NCBI GenBank assembly: GCA_019049505.1
Contig: CM032448.1
Coordinates: 11,007,073-11,071,072, forward strand
Source: Pachyrhynchus sulphureomaculatus
Taxonomy: Eukaryota; Arthropoda; Insecta; Coleoptera; Curculionidae
DNA length: 64,000 nucleotides
Direction: 5' to 3'
A model generated the notes under the pieces. The model was not told the origin of the DNA, searched no databases, and saw only the letters and a list, made by a program, of their open reading frames with translations. Below, in pieces: positions 22,030 to 32,394 of this stretch (the first letter of the stretch is position 1; each line of letters begins with the position of its first letter). Made by a program: the position numbers and the translations under genes.

Positions 22030-22220
22030 AGCTTGTTTAATTCGTTTAACGGATAATATATTTGGAAAACCTTGTGAAACTAAATTGAAACTTATTTCCA
22101 CTTGATTTTCCCATTTCATTGTTTTTCCTTTTGCGTTGCAATTGCGACGCGATTATCGATCAATCTGTCGTCGTTGCTTAAAGTAAATTGACCGATATTC
22201 TCGCGTTAAAGGTTGATAAA
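22030..22220 (-). repeat. Right arm of the distant inverted repeat
   Basis: Inverse match of 16221-16400, separated by about 5.6 kb that holds a Penelope tail, the hAT gene and Helitron-like units. It ends 80 bp before Harbinger element 1. Confidence 0.6.
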
Positions 22221-22478
22221 GAATTTTGTAAAAATATTTGGGTGTTTTCTGTTTTGCGTTAACTGGTCAAGTAGAATATCTGTTCGGAAGGTATTATACC
22301 TTATGCCTGGTTTACACGGGGAGAGTAATGAGTAGAGTAGAGCGGCACGTAGAGTTCAATCTACTTGCCGCTCTACCATTTTTTGATTTTTTGCGTTCAC
22401 ACGAAGCAAGTACTAAGTAGAGTATATAGCAGTCAAGAGTAAGTTGTCTAGGTGTTTGAATGGTATATCCTCGTAAAT

Positions 22479-24474
22479 ATGAATTTTAAAAAGAAATTTA
22501 AAAAATGTTTGGCACCAATTTTAAAAGAACTGGTTAGGGAAGTTGCTGAAGTAATTCATGAGGAGGCAAATAGAAAAAAAAAGAGTGGATGAAAGAATGG
22601 CTGAAAAGAAGAAATTCACTTGGAGGAACATCTCTTCTACTAAAAGAGTTGGCTATTGAGGATCACTTGGAATACACGCGATGTCTTAGACTTACCCCAG
22701 AAAATTTTGAATATCTGTTGGGCATGTTGAAAAACAAAATTCAACGTGAAGATATGATGATGAGGGATGCTATAACAGCTGAAGTGAAACTACAAGTTAC
22801 ATTGACATTTTTAGCTACAGGAAACTCCTACAGAAGCCTTTCACATTTTTTTAGGGTGTCAAGACCTGCTATTTCTAAATTTATTCCCGAAGTGTGTGAT
22901 GCTATCTCTGAAGTTTTGGATACTGTCAAGGTAGGTAAAAATCAATCAATTGTGAATAAAGAAAAATTTTTAATAATATTATTGCTTAAATAATACTATG
23001 TAGCTTATTGAAACTTAGCACAAAAGTGTTAAAACATTATTATTGTTCCAAATCTCCCGCTATTTTGAAGGCTTGTACAATTATATTTTCTGAATTTGCA
23101 ATAGCAACATCAGTTAAACAAACTTGTGAATCAGTAACATCATATTGTTGTACTTGATTACTATCAACATACGCAGAGCAAGCGGTACTTGAGCAACTCG
23201 AGGAATAATTTGTGTAGGCAGATTGAAGGGAATTATTATCATGTGAATCACGCCGACTGCACTGTGGTGTTTGAGTTACTGAATTCTGGTTTTCATAAAT
23301 AGAAATTTTGGGAGGCCCAACATCTTTCAGCCTGTACTTTAAGAGAATTCCCTGAATTTCATTCTGGGCCATAAGTGCACTAGATTTTTGTAAATTAATC
23401 AGAGTTGCAGCAACAAAATTTCCAAACGCATCATGCTCGTTACAATTACTGTCTTGAATACTTGCAATGACTTCCCGTAGCTGTTCAACTGCATTTGTTA
23501 GATTGTCAACTTTACTTCTTTTGGATGCTGGAGCCTTATCTGATACAGGGGTGTTTGGTGCAACTTTTGGAGATTTGCCGCTCTGGCCCTGCGGAGAAAA
23601 TGGTTCATGGGTAGTTCCCTCTTCTTCTCCGTCTTCAAGTGAATTTATATTTTGAGAAATAGCAGTTTCCTAAAATAAAAAAAATTGTTTCAGATGCCTG
23701 AAGCAGACGAGTGGAACATTCTGGAAGCAGGATTTAATAAACGGTGGAACTTTCCGAATTGCTGTGGAGCGATTGATGGAAAGCATGTTTTAATAAAAGC
23801 TCCTCCAAATGCAGGGAGTGAATATTATAATTATAAAGGGCAACATAGTATCGTGCTTATGGCTCTTGTTGATGATAAATACTGCTTCTCGTACATTAAT
23901 GTTGGCTTTAAAGGACCAAATGCAGATGGAGGCGTTTTTTCAAAACTGCGAACTATATGAACAACTAGAAAATAATCTACTCCCTACTGGGTTTGTTATT
24001 GTAGGAGATGACGCATTTCCCCTTAAAAAATATTTAATGAAGCCATACCACAAACCCAGACATACTTCTCTAAGTATACCTGAACAAGTATTTAACTATC
24101 GCCTGAGTAGGGCAAGAAGAATATCGGAAAATGCATTTGGCATATTAGTGAGTCGTTTTAGGGTTTTTGAAAGATGTTTGGCAGTAAAGTTATCAACAGT
24201 AAACAAAATCGTACATACAGCCTGTTCACTGCACAATTGGTTGACAAAAACAAGTCAACGCTCATATTTGCCCTATGGTAGTGTTGATAACGAAGATATA
24301 GAAACTGGGGAGATAATCCCGGGTCAGTGGCGCCATGAAATCTCCGATCTACGGAATATTGAACGTTATGGGGGCAGAAGGTCAACCGACATGGCCAAAA
24401 AAATGAGGGAAAAGTTTAAAGATTACTTCGACAATGAAGGAGCTGTTCCATGGCAGTACAAAAATGTTTTTTAA
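22479..24474 (+). pseudogene. Harbinger 1 transposase (DDE_Tnp_4), two exons, frameshifted
   Basis: Exon 1, 22479-22930, starts MNFKKKFKKCLAPILKEL. An extra base in an A run near 22575 shifts the frame into MKEWLKRRNSLGGT, followed by the HTH-like part FFRVSRPAISKFIPEVCDAI. It ends at the donor AAG|GTAGGT. The intron 22931-23693 ends TTGTTTCAG. Exon 2 runs 23694-24474. The catalytic residues are in GAIDGKHV (D), VGDDAF (D) and RISENAFGIL (E). One extra T in the run at about 23936 breaks the frame between the first and second aspartates. The transposase would act with its MADF partner at the ends. Just two single-base lesions separate it from an open gene. Confidence 0.9.
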
Positions 24475-24866
24475 TTATCCTATGTTATAGGTATATATAA
24501 ATATAAACACTTACCACAGAATCTTCGGTTTTTTTTCCTGATTTTGCAATCTTCATGATTTGGTCAAAGGCATCAAACCATTTTATATTTGGAACATATA
24601 TATCTTCTGTCCCTGCACCTGATTTAATTGATTTTTTTAATTTTAACACATTCTTGCCTGTAGGTACACTGCAAGTTTTTAATTTTTTGTTTTAAGTTCA
24701 CCCAACCCAAATCCACTTCTTCCAAGTTTTCAGAATAATATTTTTTTTCCGCGGCCATCCTCATGTTTTTATTTCTGTAATTTGGACTACTCAAATTCCA
24801 CAGAACCTCTTCATCTACATATAAACCAACCAGCATTTCCGTTTCTTCTTCAGTGAATTTAGACAT
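23040..24866 (-). pseudogene. Harbinger 1 MADF/BESS-type DNA-binding protein, two exons
   Basis: Exon 1, 24866-24515, begins MSKFTEEETEMLVGLYVDEE, a MADF (Myb/SANT-like) domain with LWNLSSPNYRNK and LKQKIKNLQCTYRQE. A one-base slip near 24650 leads into KSGAGTEDIYVPNIKWFDAF. It ends GTG|GTAAGT. The intron 24514-23670 ends ATTTTAG. Exon 2, 23669-23040 (209 codons), is open throughout, with a Ser/Thr/Pro-rich region and QEVIASIQ-like and LMAQNEIQGILLKYRL helices, ending DLEQ and a stop. In PIF/Harbinger the second protein carries the transposase to DNA and the nucleus; that role is inferred from the family. Its second exon lies wholly inside the transposase intron. Confidence 0.85.
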
Positions 24867-25339
24867 TTTTTAAAAATTAAACAAAACAGATTGCAAAAAT
24901 TCACTGCAACTGGACACTACTGGCTACTTGCTTGAAAAAACGAGTAGAGTGGGGTGTTTTATACAGGTAGAGTAGGTAGTATAGTAGAGTGGGGCAGTGG
25001 TGGGGGTAAGTAGAGTAGAGTCCACTATACTGCGCGGAGTATAGTACTCTACTCTACCAGCTACTCGCTACTCTACTCTACTCGGACAGAGAGAGGGGGT
25101 TTCTACTGGTAGAGTTACTCTACTTGCCGTTCTACTCTACTCATTACTCTACCCGTGTAAACCAGGCATTATACGTTAAAGCAAGGAATGCAACATAAAA
25201 TAAGGGATCTAATCATAATTAACGATTGTACATTTTTTTACTCGGCCAGGCTTTTCGCCTAAAAAGCAACTTCTTACTTCAATAACGCTTGTCTACAAGA
25301 TTAACTTTTCCAGTAAAACTCTAAAATAATAAGTTTAAG

Positions 25340-25830
25340 AGTAACAGTTAGGGCTTTAGTCGACTGCCTGAAACCAACTACAACCGAAAAGCTTTACCCC
25401 ATTGCAGCAATTACACCATCCAAAATCAGGAGAGAAATAGCAGGTGAGGTAGAACGAGGAAAACAAAACAATAACATGCGACACCCAATCTACGGACAAG
25501 CCCCGGAAAGATTTCGGAAAAGTATCCTTTCCACGACCCACCATGCTTTGCTATCCTAGGCAGTGCCCGACTGGACAGGAAGAAAAACACAGCACCACCA
25601 AACTTCGTAGAGCCTACAGAAAAAAAATAAGCGTTGGGCATAACTTACCCTACTGTATGGAGAACCCTAAACAGGCTTCGGGCAGGTGTAAGTGGGTGCA
25701 AAGAAACCCTCAGAAAATGAGGATACATCAAAGACGAAATAAGTTCTGAGAGCAGCGCAATACAAGACGAACACCATCTACTCCGTTACCCAAATATTGG
25801 AATAATTTGCACACTGGAGAGTGAAAATAT
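25340..25830 (+). pseudogene. LINE (Jockey-like) C-terminal fragment, degraded
   Basis: Plus-strand reading gives KIRREIAGEVERGKQ..., then after stops WRTLNRLRAGVSGCKETLRK, and after another frame slip DEHHLLRYPNIG. The words LNRLRxG, a KWG-like site and HLLxxP are those at the C-terminus of many Jockey/RTE-type LINE proteins, near the Cys-rich knuckle. RT itself is absent. Heavily mutated, so family placement is weak. Confidence 0.5.
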
Positions 25831-25884
25831 AATGGTGTCTGAGCTCAGAAAGGAAGAAGGGTATACAATAACAAATATCTAATA

Positions 25885-26010
25885 AATATATAATAAAAGG
25901 CTATTTTTAGTTAGTGGTTTATTTGTAAAATTTTTTAATGATGCGTTTCGCTGTCGATGCAGTTCCTTCGGATCTATTTGACACTGTTATGTTTAGTTTA
26001 TTTGAACAAT
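25885..26010 (-). repeat. Penelope-like element 3' tail (piece 3)
   Basis: Non-coding. Contains GATGCGTTTCGCTGTCGATG and AATAAACCACT (minus strand), like the tails at 16545 and 44570. Confidence 0.45.
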
Positions 26011-26080
26011 ATTGAGTATCTTTAATATTGCAATTTTATATTAATTATTTATTATACTATTACACCTATTTAAATTGTAT

Positions 26081-26082
<2 letters not shown>

Positions 26083-26162
<80 letters not shown>
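26083..26162. repeat. (AT)n microsatellite
   Basis: Forty uninterrupted AT dinucleotides. Confidence 0.98.
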
Positions 26163-26165
<3 letters not shown>

Positions 26166-26372
26166 GACACCTACATAGAAATGGTCTTAAGAGAATAAAT
26201 TCAATACTGGTGAATTATTTAAATCTATCTGGTGGTTAAGAAGAATATCTGTAGTTCTTAATCAATTTATTCGCCCTATTTCTAAAAAACTTTTGTATTT
26301 TATATAAATGTTTGTCCTATGTATGTTTTAGGACATGGCCCGCATGTTAATTGATATACTTCTAATTTATTA

Positions 26373-26815
26373 CACAGCCCCACAAAAAAAAAAGTGGGGT
26401 ATACTTTTGATGCGATATATCAGATCCGTAGTATTTTTCCCCGCTGATCACGAATCTGACGTCAGAATATCGCCATCACATCTCAATTTTTTTCTAACCT
26501 CAAAAAATAGGTAAAAATTAGTAAAAATTAAGAAAAATATACTCCTAAAAAATTGATTCAAGCTTTTTCATGAATCCAAAGATGTATTAATATGTATTCG
26601 GACACGCTAAGCTAATATTCATCGGTTGGATTAAGCCATACAGTTCTGTTTTCTTTCTAACCTCAATAAATCAGGCAGATATAGTGCTTCTCGAATGCAA
26701 AAACGAATTCAAATTAAAATTCAACCGATTCTTACCAAATTTGGTACACGGGGGTTTTTTGGGTTACTGATCATGAATCTGAGGTCGGATTTGCAAAATT
26801 CAAAATGGCGGATCC
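26373..26815 (+). repeat. Left long terminal inverted repeat of the 3.2-kb element
   Basis: Matches 29131-29572 in inverse almost base for base, including GATCCGTAGTATTTTT, TGACGTCAGA and TTAGCTTAGCGTGTCC-type (here in reverse) blocks. Confidence 0.9.
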
Positions 26816-27034
26816 AAATTTGGTATACAGTTGGGGAATCCTCAAACCTGATACTCTTAAACCCTAAATCCTGAAACCTTAGACTCCCACACCCTGCAAC
26901 CTCAAAAAAATAGACCTCAATAACCCTGTAACTTTAAAAATGAGACCCAATAAACTCAAAACCAGGACTTTTAAACCATATACTCTCAAATAGTAGACCC
27001 TTAAGCCCTAGAATTGCGAGGGTTAGACCCGCGC

Positions 27035-28834
27035 CTAACTTTCCTTTTTTTGGCTGTATCTTGTTCTTTTTTCCGCGAATGACCTATTCAAAGGTTTTCT
27101 GCCCAAACGCTTTTGAGGACTTGTTTCTCTTTTTAGCGACCAGCAATAGTCCGCTAGCATATGGTCATCCCATCGTCCTTGATACCGATTTTCTATGATT
27201 TTCAGATCTTGGTGAAAACGTTCCCCTTGCTCCTCACTGTAGTCACCAAGATTATCTGGGAAATCATCAATGTGGAAGTCCAGCAAATGTAATTTTAGAT
27301 TCATTAAGCAACCTAATGTTTGAAAATTTTTTACCATTTTCTCGACTATTTCTTTGTACTTAGGACTTTTATTATTTCCCAAAAAGTTTGTTGCGACTTC
27401 TTTAAAACTAAGCCAAGCAGCTTTTTCAACTTTATTCATTTTAGTAACAAATAATGAATCTTGAAACAATTTTCTTATTTGTGGCCCATCAAATACGCCT
27501 GCCTTAATTTTAGCTTCAGAAAATTTCGGAAATTTTTTATGCAAATATTTGAAACTTGGGCCGTTTGTATCTAATGCTCTCGTGAATTGCTTCATAAGTC
27601 CAAGCATAATGTGAAGCGGGGGAATAAGAACTTTTCCTGGATCTACCAATGGTGGAAACAATACATTATTTTCACCAGGAGTGGACGATTCTCTTGTTGG
27701 CCAAATTTTTTTCTTATAATGACGTTCCCTGTCTCTGCTATTCCACAGACATTTATAACAGGGATAAAGTGTAAACCCTGACTGTTGGCCAAGCAATATT
27801 GTTACAATTTTCAGATCTCCACAAATTTTCCAGTTATGATCAGCATATTTTATTTTTATCAAAAGCTGCTTCATTTTTTCATATTGCTCTTCCATAACTG
27901 TGGAATGAGCAATCGGAATGGGAGCGTAAACGTTGGTATTATGCAGCAAAACTGCCTTAATGCTCCGTTTAGAAGAATCAATGAACAGTCTCCATTCTTC
28001 AGGATCGTATGAGTTATTTTGAAATTCATCCATTAGACCTTTTACATCGGTACAATATGAAAGTGACAATTCCTCGTCCATTGTGAAATATTTTCGAAAT
28101 TCTTCATCTCTGTTTCTATAATAAGAAATCGTAGCTTCTGGCTTAAGTAAATGTCTTTTCTTTAAAAAGGAAGCAAGATGCTCTGAACCATCTTTGGATA
28201 AGCCTAAATCTCTGACTAGATCACTAAGTTCTGACTGTGATACGAGTATTGGTTCTGGTTTACGGTTGTATGGTAGAAATTCTTTATCTGTGTCACTAGT
28301 ATATGATAGGTTGTCACTAGAACATTCATTAGTAACAGTGTTTGAATCTTTTTCGACAGTCTCAATATTTTCGGCATGAACTGATAAGGTGCAATCATTT
28401 GTTTCCATAACATCAGCATCAAGTGGTTCAGGAGGCGGAATTAGGTTAGTTGGTCTTGTTACTGTCGAAACATCGTTATAAGTAATACTGCTTTTATTTT
28501 TTCGGTTATGCCTAGATACAACATTCATACAAAAGTAGCAATCATTTTCACTGTATGGTCTATTCCATATTGCTGGTCTGGAATATTTAATCGCCTTCTT
28601 ATTGATGTACAACATTATTTTGCAAGAACTGCAAATGATATGGGGAACCCAATCTGTATCCTGGTGCTGTATTTCAATGTTAAAACAATCCTTATATAAG
28701 GTTTTAATCTTATCCGTTATCGGTGACCCCATTTTACTCAATACGTGTTGACAGCAAATATAACAAAATGAATCACTGTGTTTTATCGCACTTATGAAAA
28801 GTCCTTGTACCGTGAGACCGTTTTCTTGTAGCAT
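27035..28834 (-). CDS. Intact 599-codon transposase-like protein of unnamed family
   Basis: The longest intact frame in the window. N-terminus: C24-x2-C27 and C68-x2-C71, spaced like a ZAD-type zinc domain, and C99-x2-C102. Residues 110-230 are acidic and low in complexity. The core at 235-560 carries WRLFIDSSKR (D286), WKICGDLK (D340), YPCYKCLW (C359, C362), PPLHIMLGL (H408) and SEEQGERFHQD (E534/E535). This order of D, D, C-x2-C, H, E is what one expects of an RNase H-like DDE transposase with a zinc-bound insert. The core resembles an uncharacterised protein repeated in many arthropod and cnidarian genomes (from memory). It lies between long inverted repeats, which supports a transposase role. 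The start may instead be at 28982 in an overlapping frame reading MAGRRKRITMQGLGNSVS, by splicing or frameshift. Confidence 0.75.
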   Translation of the reverse strand: MLQENGLTVQGLFISAIKHSDSFCYICCQHVLSKMGSPITDKIKTLYKDCFNIEIQHQDTDWVPHIICSSCKIMLYINKKAIKYSRPAIWNRPYSENDCYFCMNVVSRHNRKNKSSITYNDVSTVTRPTNLIPPPEPLDADVMETNDCTLSVHAENIETVEKDSNTVTNECSSDNLSYTSDTDKEFLPYNRKPEPILVSQSELSDLVRDLGLSKDGSEHLASFLKKRHLLKPEATISYYRNRDEEFRKYFTMDEELSLSYCTDVKGLMDEFQNNSYDPEEWRLFIDSSKRSIKAVLLHNTNVYAPIPIAHSTVMEEQYEKMKQLLIKIKYADHNWKICGDLKIVTILLGQQSGFTLYPCYKCLWNSRDRERHYKKKIWPTRESSTPGENNVLFPPLVDPGKVLIPPLHIMLGLMKQFTRALDTNGPSFKYLHKKFPKFSEAKIKAGVFDGPQIRKLFQDSLFVTKMNKVEKAAWLSFKEVATNFLGNNKSPKYKEIVEKMVKNFQTLGCLMNLKLHLLDFHIDDFPDNLGDYSEEQGERFHQDLKIIENRYQGRWDDHMLADYCWSLKRETSPQKRLGRKPLNRSFAEKRTRYSQKKES

Positions 28835-29130
28835 TATACTCTACATGAGCCAAGTCACCCACACATGAAGAGCTACGGTCGCTGGATGACGACGGCTGCG
28901 GGCCCGCTTTCCCACCCTGACCAACCACCGATACTGAGTTTCCGAGTCCCTGCATCGTAATTCTCTTTCTTCTACCTGCCATGACGGCATCTAAGCCGTT
29001 ATCCAGGGACTCTGCCGGCTAGTGGAGTAACACCGTTGTCCACTGTCACCACGTGGAGGTGCCCTGGATGCAGGTAGAAGAATAAAAATCGACCGATGAA
29101 TTTTCTCGGCGTTCAAAATGGCGCGAAAAC
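28835..29130 (-). other. 5' region of the 3.2-kb element
   Basis: GC-richer than its surroundings. Holds an alternative open frame from 28982 (MAGRRKRITM, then a Ser-rich run DRSSSCVGD) that overlaps the first 60 bases of the main ORF in another frame, so it may be an upstream exon or leader peptide. Confidence 0.4.
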
Positions 29131-29572
29131 ATCTGCCATCTTGAATTTTGCAGATCCAACCTCAGATTCGTGATCAGCGACCCAAAAAATCCCCGTGTAC
29201 CAAATTTGGTGAGGATCGGTTGAATTTTAATTTGAATTCGTTTTTGCATTCGAGAAGCAGTATATCTGTCTGATTTATTGAGGTTAGAAAGAAAACAGAA
29301 CTGTATGGCTCAATCCAACCGATGAATATTAGCTTAGCGTGTCCGAATACATATTAATACATCTTTGGATTCATGAAAAAGCTTGAATCAATTTTTTAGG
29401 AGTATATTTTTCTTAATTTTTACTAATTTTTACCTATTTTTTGAGGTTAGAAAAAAATTGAGATGTGATAGCGATATTCTGACGTCAGATTCGTGATCAG
29501 CGGGCAAAAATACTACGGATCTGATATATCGCATCAAAAGTATACCCCACTTTTTTTTTTTGTGGGGCTGTG
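29131..29572 (-). repeat. Right long terminal inverted repeat of the 3.2-kb element
   Basis: Inverse of 26373-26815, see that entry for shared blocks. Confidence 0.9.
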
Positions 29573-29683
29573 TTATCTTTATTGATTTGCGGTTTGTGGT
29601 TTTTGAAATATTTCCCTATAGTATTCTTTATCTTCTAAGCTATCTTGATGTTTTTTTTTTTGACTTAAAAATTGTGAAATTCC

Positions 29684-30705
29684 ATGTCAAGTTCGAAAGA
29701 TCATAATTGATTTGTGGAAAGATAGAAAATCGTATAGAAATATAGGAAAAAATTATTAAAAAGTTGCATTCTACTGTTCAATACATTGTAAACCAGTATG
29801 AATCAAGGGGTTCCTATAAAATTCGACCACACTCGGGTCATCCTAAGAAACTTCACGTTAAGAGGCCAGTATTGTTTGACAAATAATTATAGATTCCAAG
29901 AAAAGGGCACTAAGTTAAAAGAAGAAGTACGGGAACTATTTTCGAGAAATGTTTGTTCACAAATAGTGAGAAATTGTTTACACAGGTCAGGCTATAAGGC
30001 AGCCAGGAAGAAGCCGTTAATTTCTGGAGCTAATCACAAAAAGCGGGTAGCTTTTGCTAGGAAATACGTTACTAAACCTCCTGAATTTTACGAACCGTAA
30101 TCTTTGGTGATGACACTAAAATTAACCTTTTTGGGTCTGATGGCAGAACTAAAATTTGGAGAAAGAAAAATACCGCATTCGATATTAAAACATTTGTTCC
30201 ATGGTGAGACAAGGGTGTGGCAGTGTTTTGCTTTGGGGATGCATGTTCGTTGGAGGGGTTGGAAATTTACATTTTATTAATGTAATAATGTTTATCTGAA
30301 CATTTTGAGAGACAATTTAAGAGAATGTGTCCAAAAATTAGCACTCAAGAAAGATACATTTCCCAACAGGACAATGATCCGAAACATAGCGCAAACTTGG
30401 TACGAGAATGGATCCATAATGTGCGACAGCAGCTTCATATAGCTCCGCAATCACCCGATGTTAACCCCATCGAGCATTTATGAGAGGAACTTAAATGGCG
30501 CGTTCGCAAACATAACGTATCAAATAGAGAAGAATTAAAAAACAGAATATTGAACGAATGGGAGAACATCCCAACAGAAGTTACTAGAAAGCTGGTTGCA
30601 AGCATAATAAAAAGGTTACAGGAGATTATCAAGGCTAACGGCGCACACTGGAGCCATTTGCCCGATTCGCGGCAAAAATTATATTACTTCTTAAATAAGC
30701 AATGA
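29684..30705 (+). pseudogene. Tc1-like transposase, many lesions
   Basis: From ATG 29684 (MSSSK), with a frame slip into IIDLWKDRKSYRNIGK (first HTH). An open piece at 29798-30100 holds the linker and the second HTH end (AARKKPLIS...KRVAFARKY). Then follow a GDDTKINLFGSDGR block (first aspartate), stops, QQDNDPKHSANLVREW (second aspartate) and SPDVNPIEHL with a TGA before EELKWR (glutamate position, D34E-like). It closes SHLPDSRQKLYYFLNKQ and TGA at 30703-30705. Near full length, but at least six lesions. It lies between the 3.2-kb element and mariner copy 3; its own inverted ends were not found. Confidence 0.85.
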
Positions 30706-30789
30706 ATGATCACATACACTATTTGTGTGGCATTATAATAATTAAAAATAACATATTTGTGTAAAATTCACATAATACGAGCACATATA

Positions 30790-32072
30790 CGAGGCTGGTT
30801 TGAAAAGTCCGTGCAAAGTCCGAGAGATGGCACCACCGGCGCGTATCGAGGTCATGTTTAGTTAGTAGCATCTCTTGAATGAACGCACACCAAGTTTCAG
30901 CCATATTGGTCTATTTCTTTGTGTTTGGCATTCTTGTGAATCAAGGAAGTCGAGTGATTTTCAAGAAATGGACGAAAAAGAATTTCGTGTGGTGATTAAA
31001 CATTACTTTATGAAAGGCAAAACGCCTCAGGAGACTAAAGAGAAGCTTGATAAACATTATGGTGGCTTTGCACCTTCGATTAGAACAGTTTATAAGTGGT
31101 TTCGAAATTTTTCGGACTGGCCATATGGACACAAGTGACGCTGAACGTTCTGGACGGCCTGTGGAGGTTACGACTCCAGAAATCATTGATCAAATCCATG
31201 ATATGGTGATGGATGACAGAAGAATTAAGGTGCGTGAGATTGCTAGTGCTGTGGGCATCTCGACTAAACGGGTACATAATATTTTGCATAAACATTTGGA
31301 CATGAGAAAGCTATCCGCAAGATGGGTGCCGCGATTGCTCACGCTTGACCAAAAACGGAATCGTGTGAAGTGTTGCAAGGATGGTTTGCAGCTGTTCCAG
31401 AAGAATCCGGAGGACTTTAAGCGTCGTTTCGCCACTGTGGATGAAACATGGATACATTACTATACTCCTGAGACCAAACAACAATCTAAACAATGGATTA
31501 CCAAGGGGGAATCTGCACCAAAAAAGGCGAAGACCGTTCCTTCGGCCGGAAAGGTTATGGCGACTGTCTTTTGGGATTCGCAAGGGATAATCCTCATCGA
31601 GTATCTGGAAGAGGGTAAAACTATTACAGGTGAATATTATTCATCGTTATTGGACCGTTTGAAAACCGAGCTGCAAGAAAAACGCCCGCGATTGGCCCAC
31701 AAGAAAGTCCTCTTCCATCACGACAACGCACCAGCACACACCTCAGCAGTTGTGGTCGCAAAATTAATGGAAATAGGATTCCAACTCGTTTCACATCCCC
31801 CCTATTCTCCAGACTTGGCTCCCTGGCACTACTATTTGTTCCCCAATTTGAAGAAATGGCTGGCGGGACAAAGATTTTATTCAAACGAGGAGGTGATTGC
31901 AGACACTAATGGATATTGGACAAATCCTATTATTCGGAAGGGATCAATAAACTAGAACATCGTTGGACGAAGTGTATAAGCCTAAAAGGAGACTATGTCG
32001 AAAAATAAAAAAGGTTTACCCCAAACACATAAGTAGTTTTTATTTTTGCACGGACTTTTCAAACCAGCCTCG
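30790..32072 (+). mobile_element. Mariner element copy 3 (1283 bp)
   Basis: CGAGGCTGGTTTGAAAAGTC at 30790 and its inverse ending at 32072, TA at 30788-30789 and 32073-32074. Same family as 4847 and 11806. Confidence 0.95.
30968..32008 (+). pseudogene. Mariner transposase, third catalytic residue lost
   Basis: ATG at 30968 (MDEKEFRVVI). An insertion near 31110 (AATTTTTCGGACTGG against AATTTTGGGACTGG in copy 2) shifts the frame early. From about 31115 the rest is open for some 280 codons. The VDETWIHYY and HHDNAPAHT aspartates are present, but the third motif reads SPDLAPWHYYLF where the other copies have SPDLAPSDYYLF, so the last catalytic Asp is His. A 10-base loss after NGYW (near 31918) shifts the C-terminal end. 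The last bases again read GDYVEK and stop at 32008. Confidence 0.93.
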
Positions 32073-32074
32073 TA

Positions 32075-32394
32075 TTTAACCTTTTCAGTCACGCAATTCG
32101 GGGAATAGATGGATCTTCACATCATGCATGTTATTATAGGTTTTTAGGGTCGCTGAATTCAAATACGCTGTCAGATTTCAAAAATTCAAAATGGCGGAAT
32201 TAATATGGCGATGGAATTTTCGAAAATTGACATGTATGCTTTCAAATTTAGAAAATGTAAAGGTTTCAAAAGGTATAAATTATAGAAATATCATAATTAA
32301 TTAAATATGTTAAAATATGTAATATTTTTTAAATAATATTTATTTAAATTTAATTAAAATATATTTTTATAATATTATTTTTTACATATACATT
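32075..32394. other. Unassigned, with an AAAATGGCGG word
   Basis: Contains TTCAAAATGGCGGAATTAAT, similar to the arms of the 3.2-kb element, and then very AT-rich DNA. Possibly the end of a related element. Confidence 0.35.

Larger units (their letters stand above)
22304..25168. mobile_element. PIF/Harbinger element 1 (2865 bp)
   Basis: Inverted ends TGCCTGGTTTACACGGG (22304) and CCCGTGTAAACCAGGCA (to 25168), flanked by the 3-bp target TTA (22301-22303 and 25169-25171), as in PIF/Harbinger. Both ends carry clusters of GAGTAGAGTAGAG-type words, the right one over about 200 bp (24945-25150). The element encodes two proteins on opposite strands, a transposase and a MADF-domain protein, with interlocking exons. 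Confidence 0.95.
26373..29572 (-). mobile_element. 3.2-kb DNA transposon with ~440-bp inverted repeats
   Basis: CACAGCCCCACAAAAAAAAA at 26373 and its inverse ending at 29572, flanked on both sides by TTA (26370-26372 and 29573-29575). The inverted arms run to about 26815 and from about 29131, with few mismatches and a short offset in one A run, so the copy is young. Each tip carries its own small hairpin, CCCCAC, an A run, GTGGGG. The arms hold CAAAATGGCGG-type and CGTGTACCAAATTTGGT blocks. One long ORF fills the middle on the minus strand. I do not assign it to a named superfamily. Confidence 0.85.

Noticed and set aside
22301..25171. Possible host MADF transcription-factor gene
   Set aside because: The MADF gene is inside a TTA-flanked element with inverted ends and recurs with a transposase partner in two further elements, so it is an element gene.
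25356..25750. LTR retrotransposon gag or pol
   Set aside because: No protease, RT or integrase motifs and no LTRs; the LNRLRxG and HLLxxP words fit a LINE C-terminus better.
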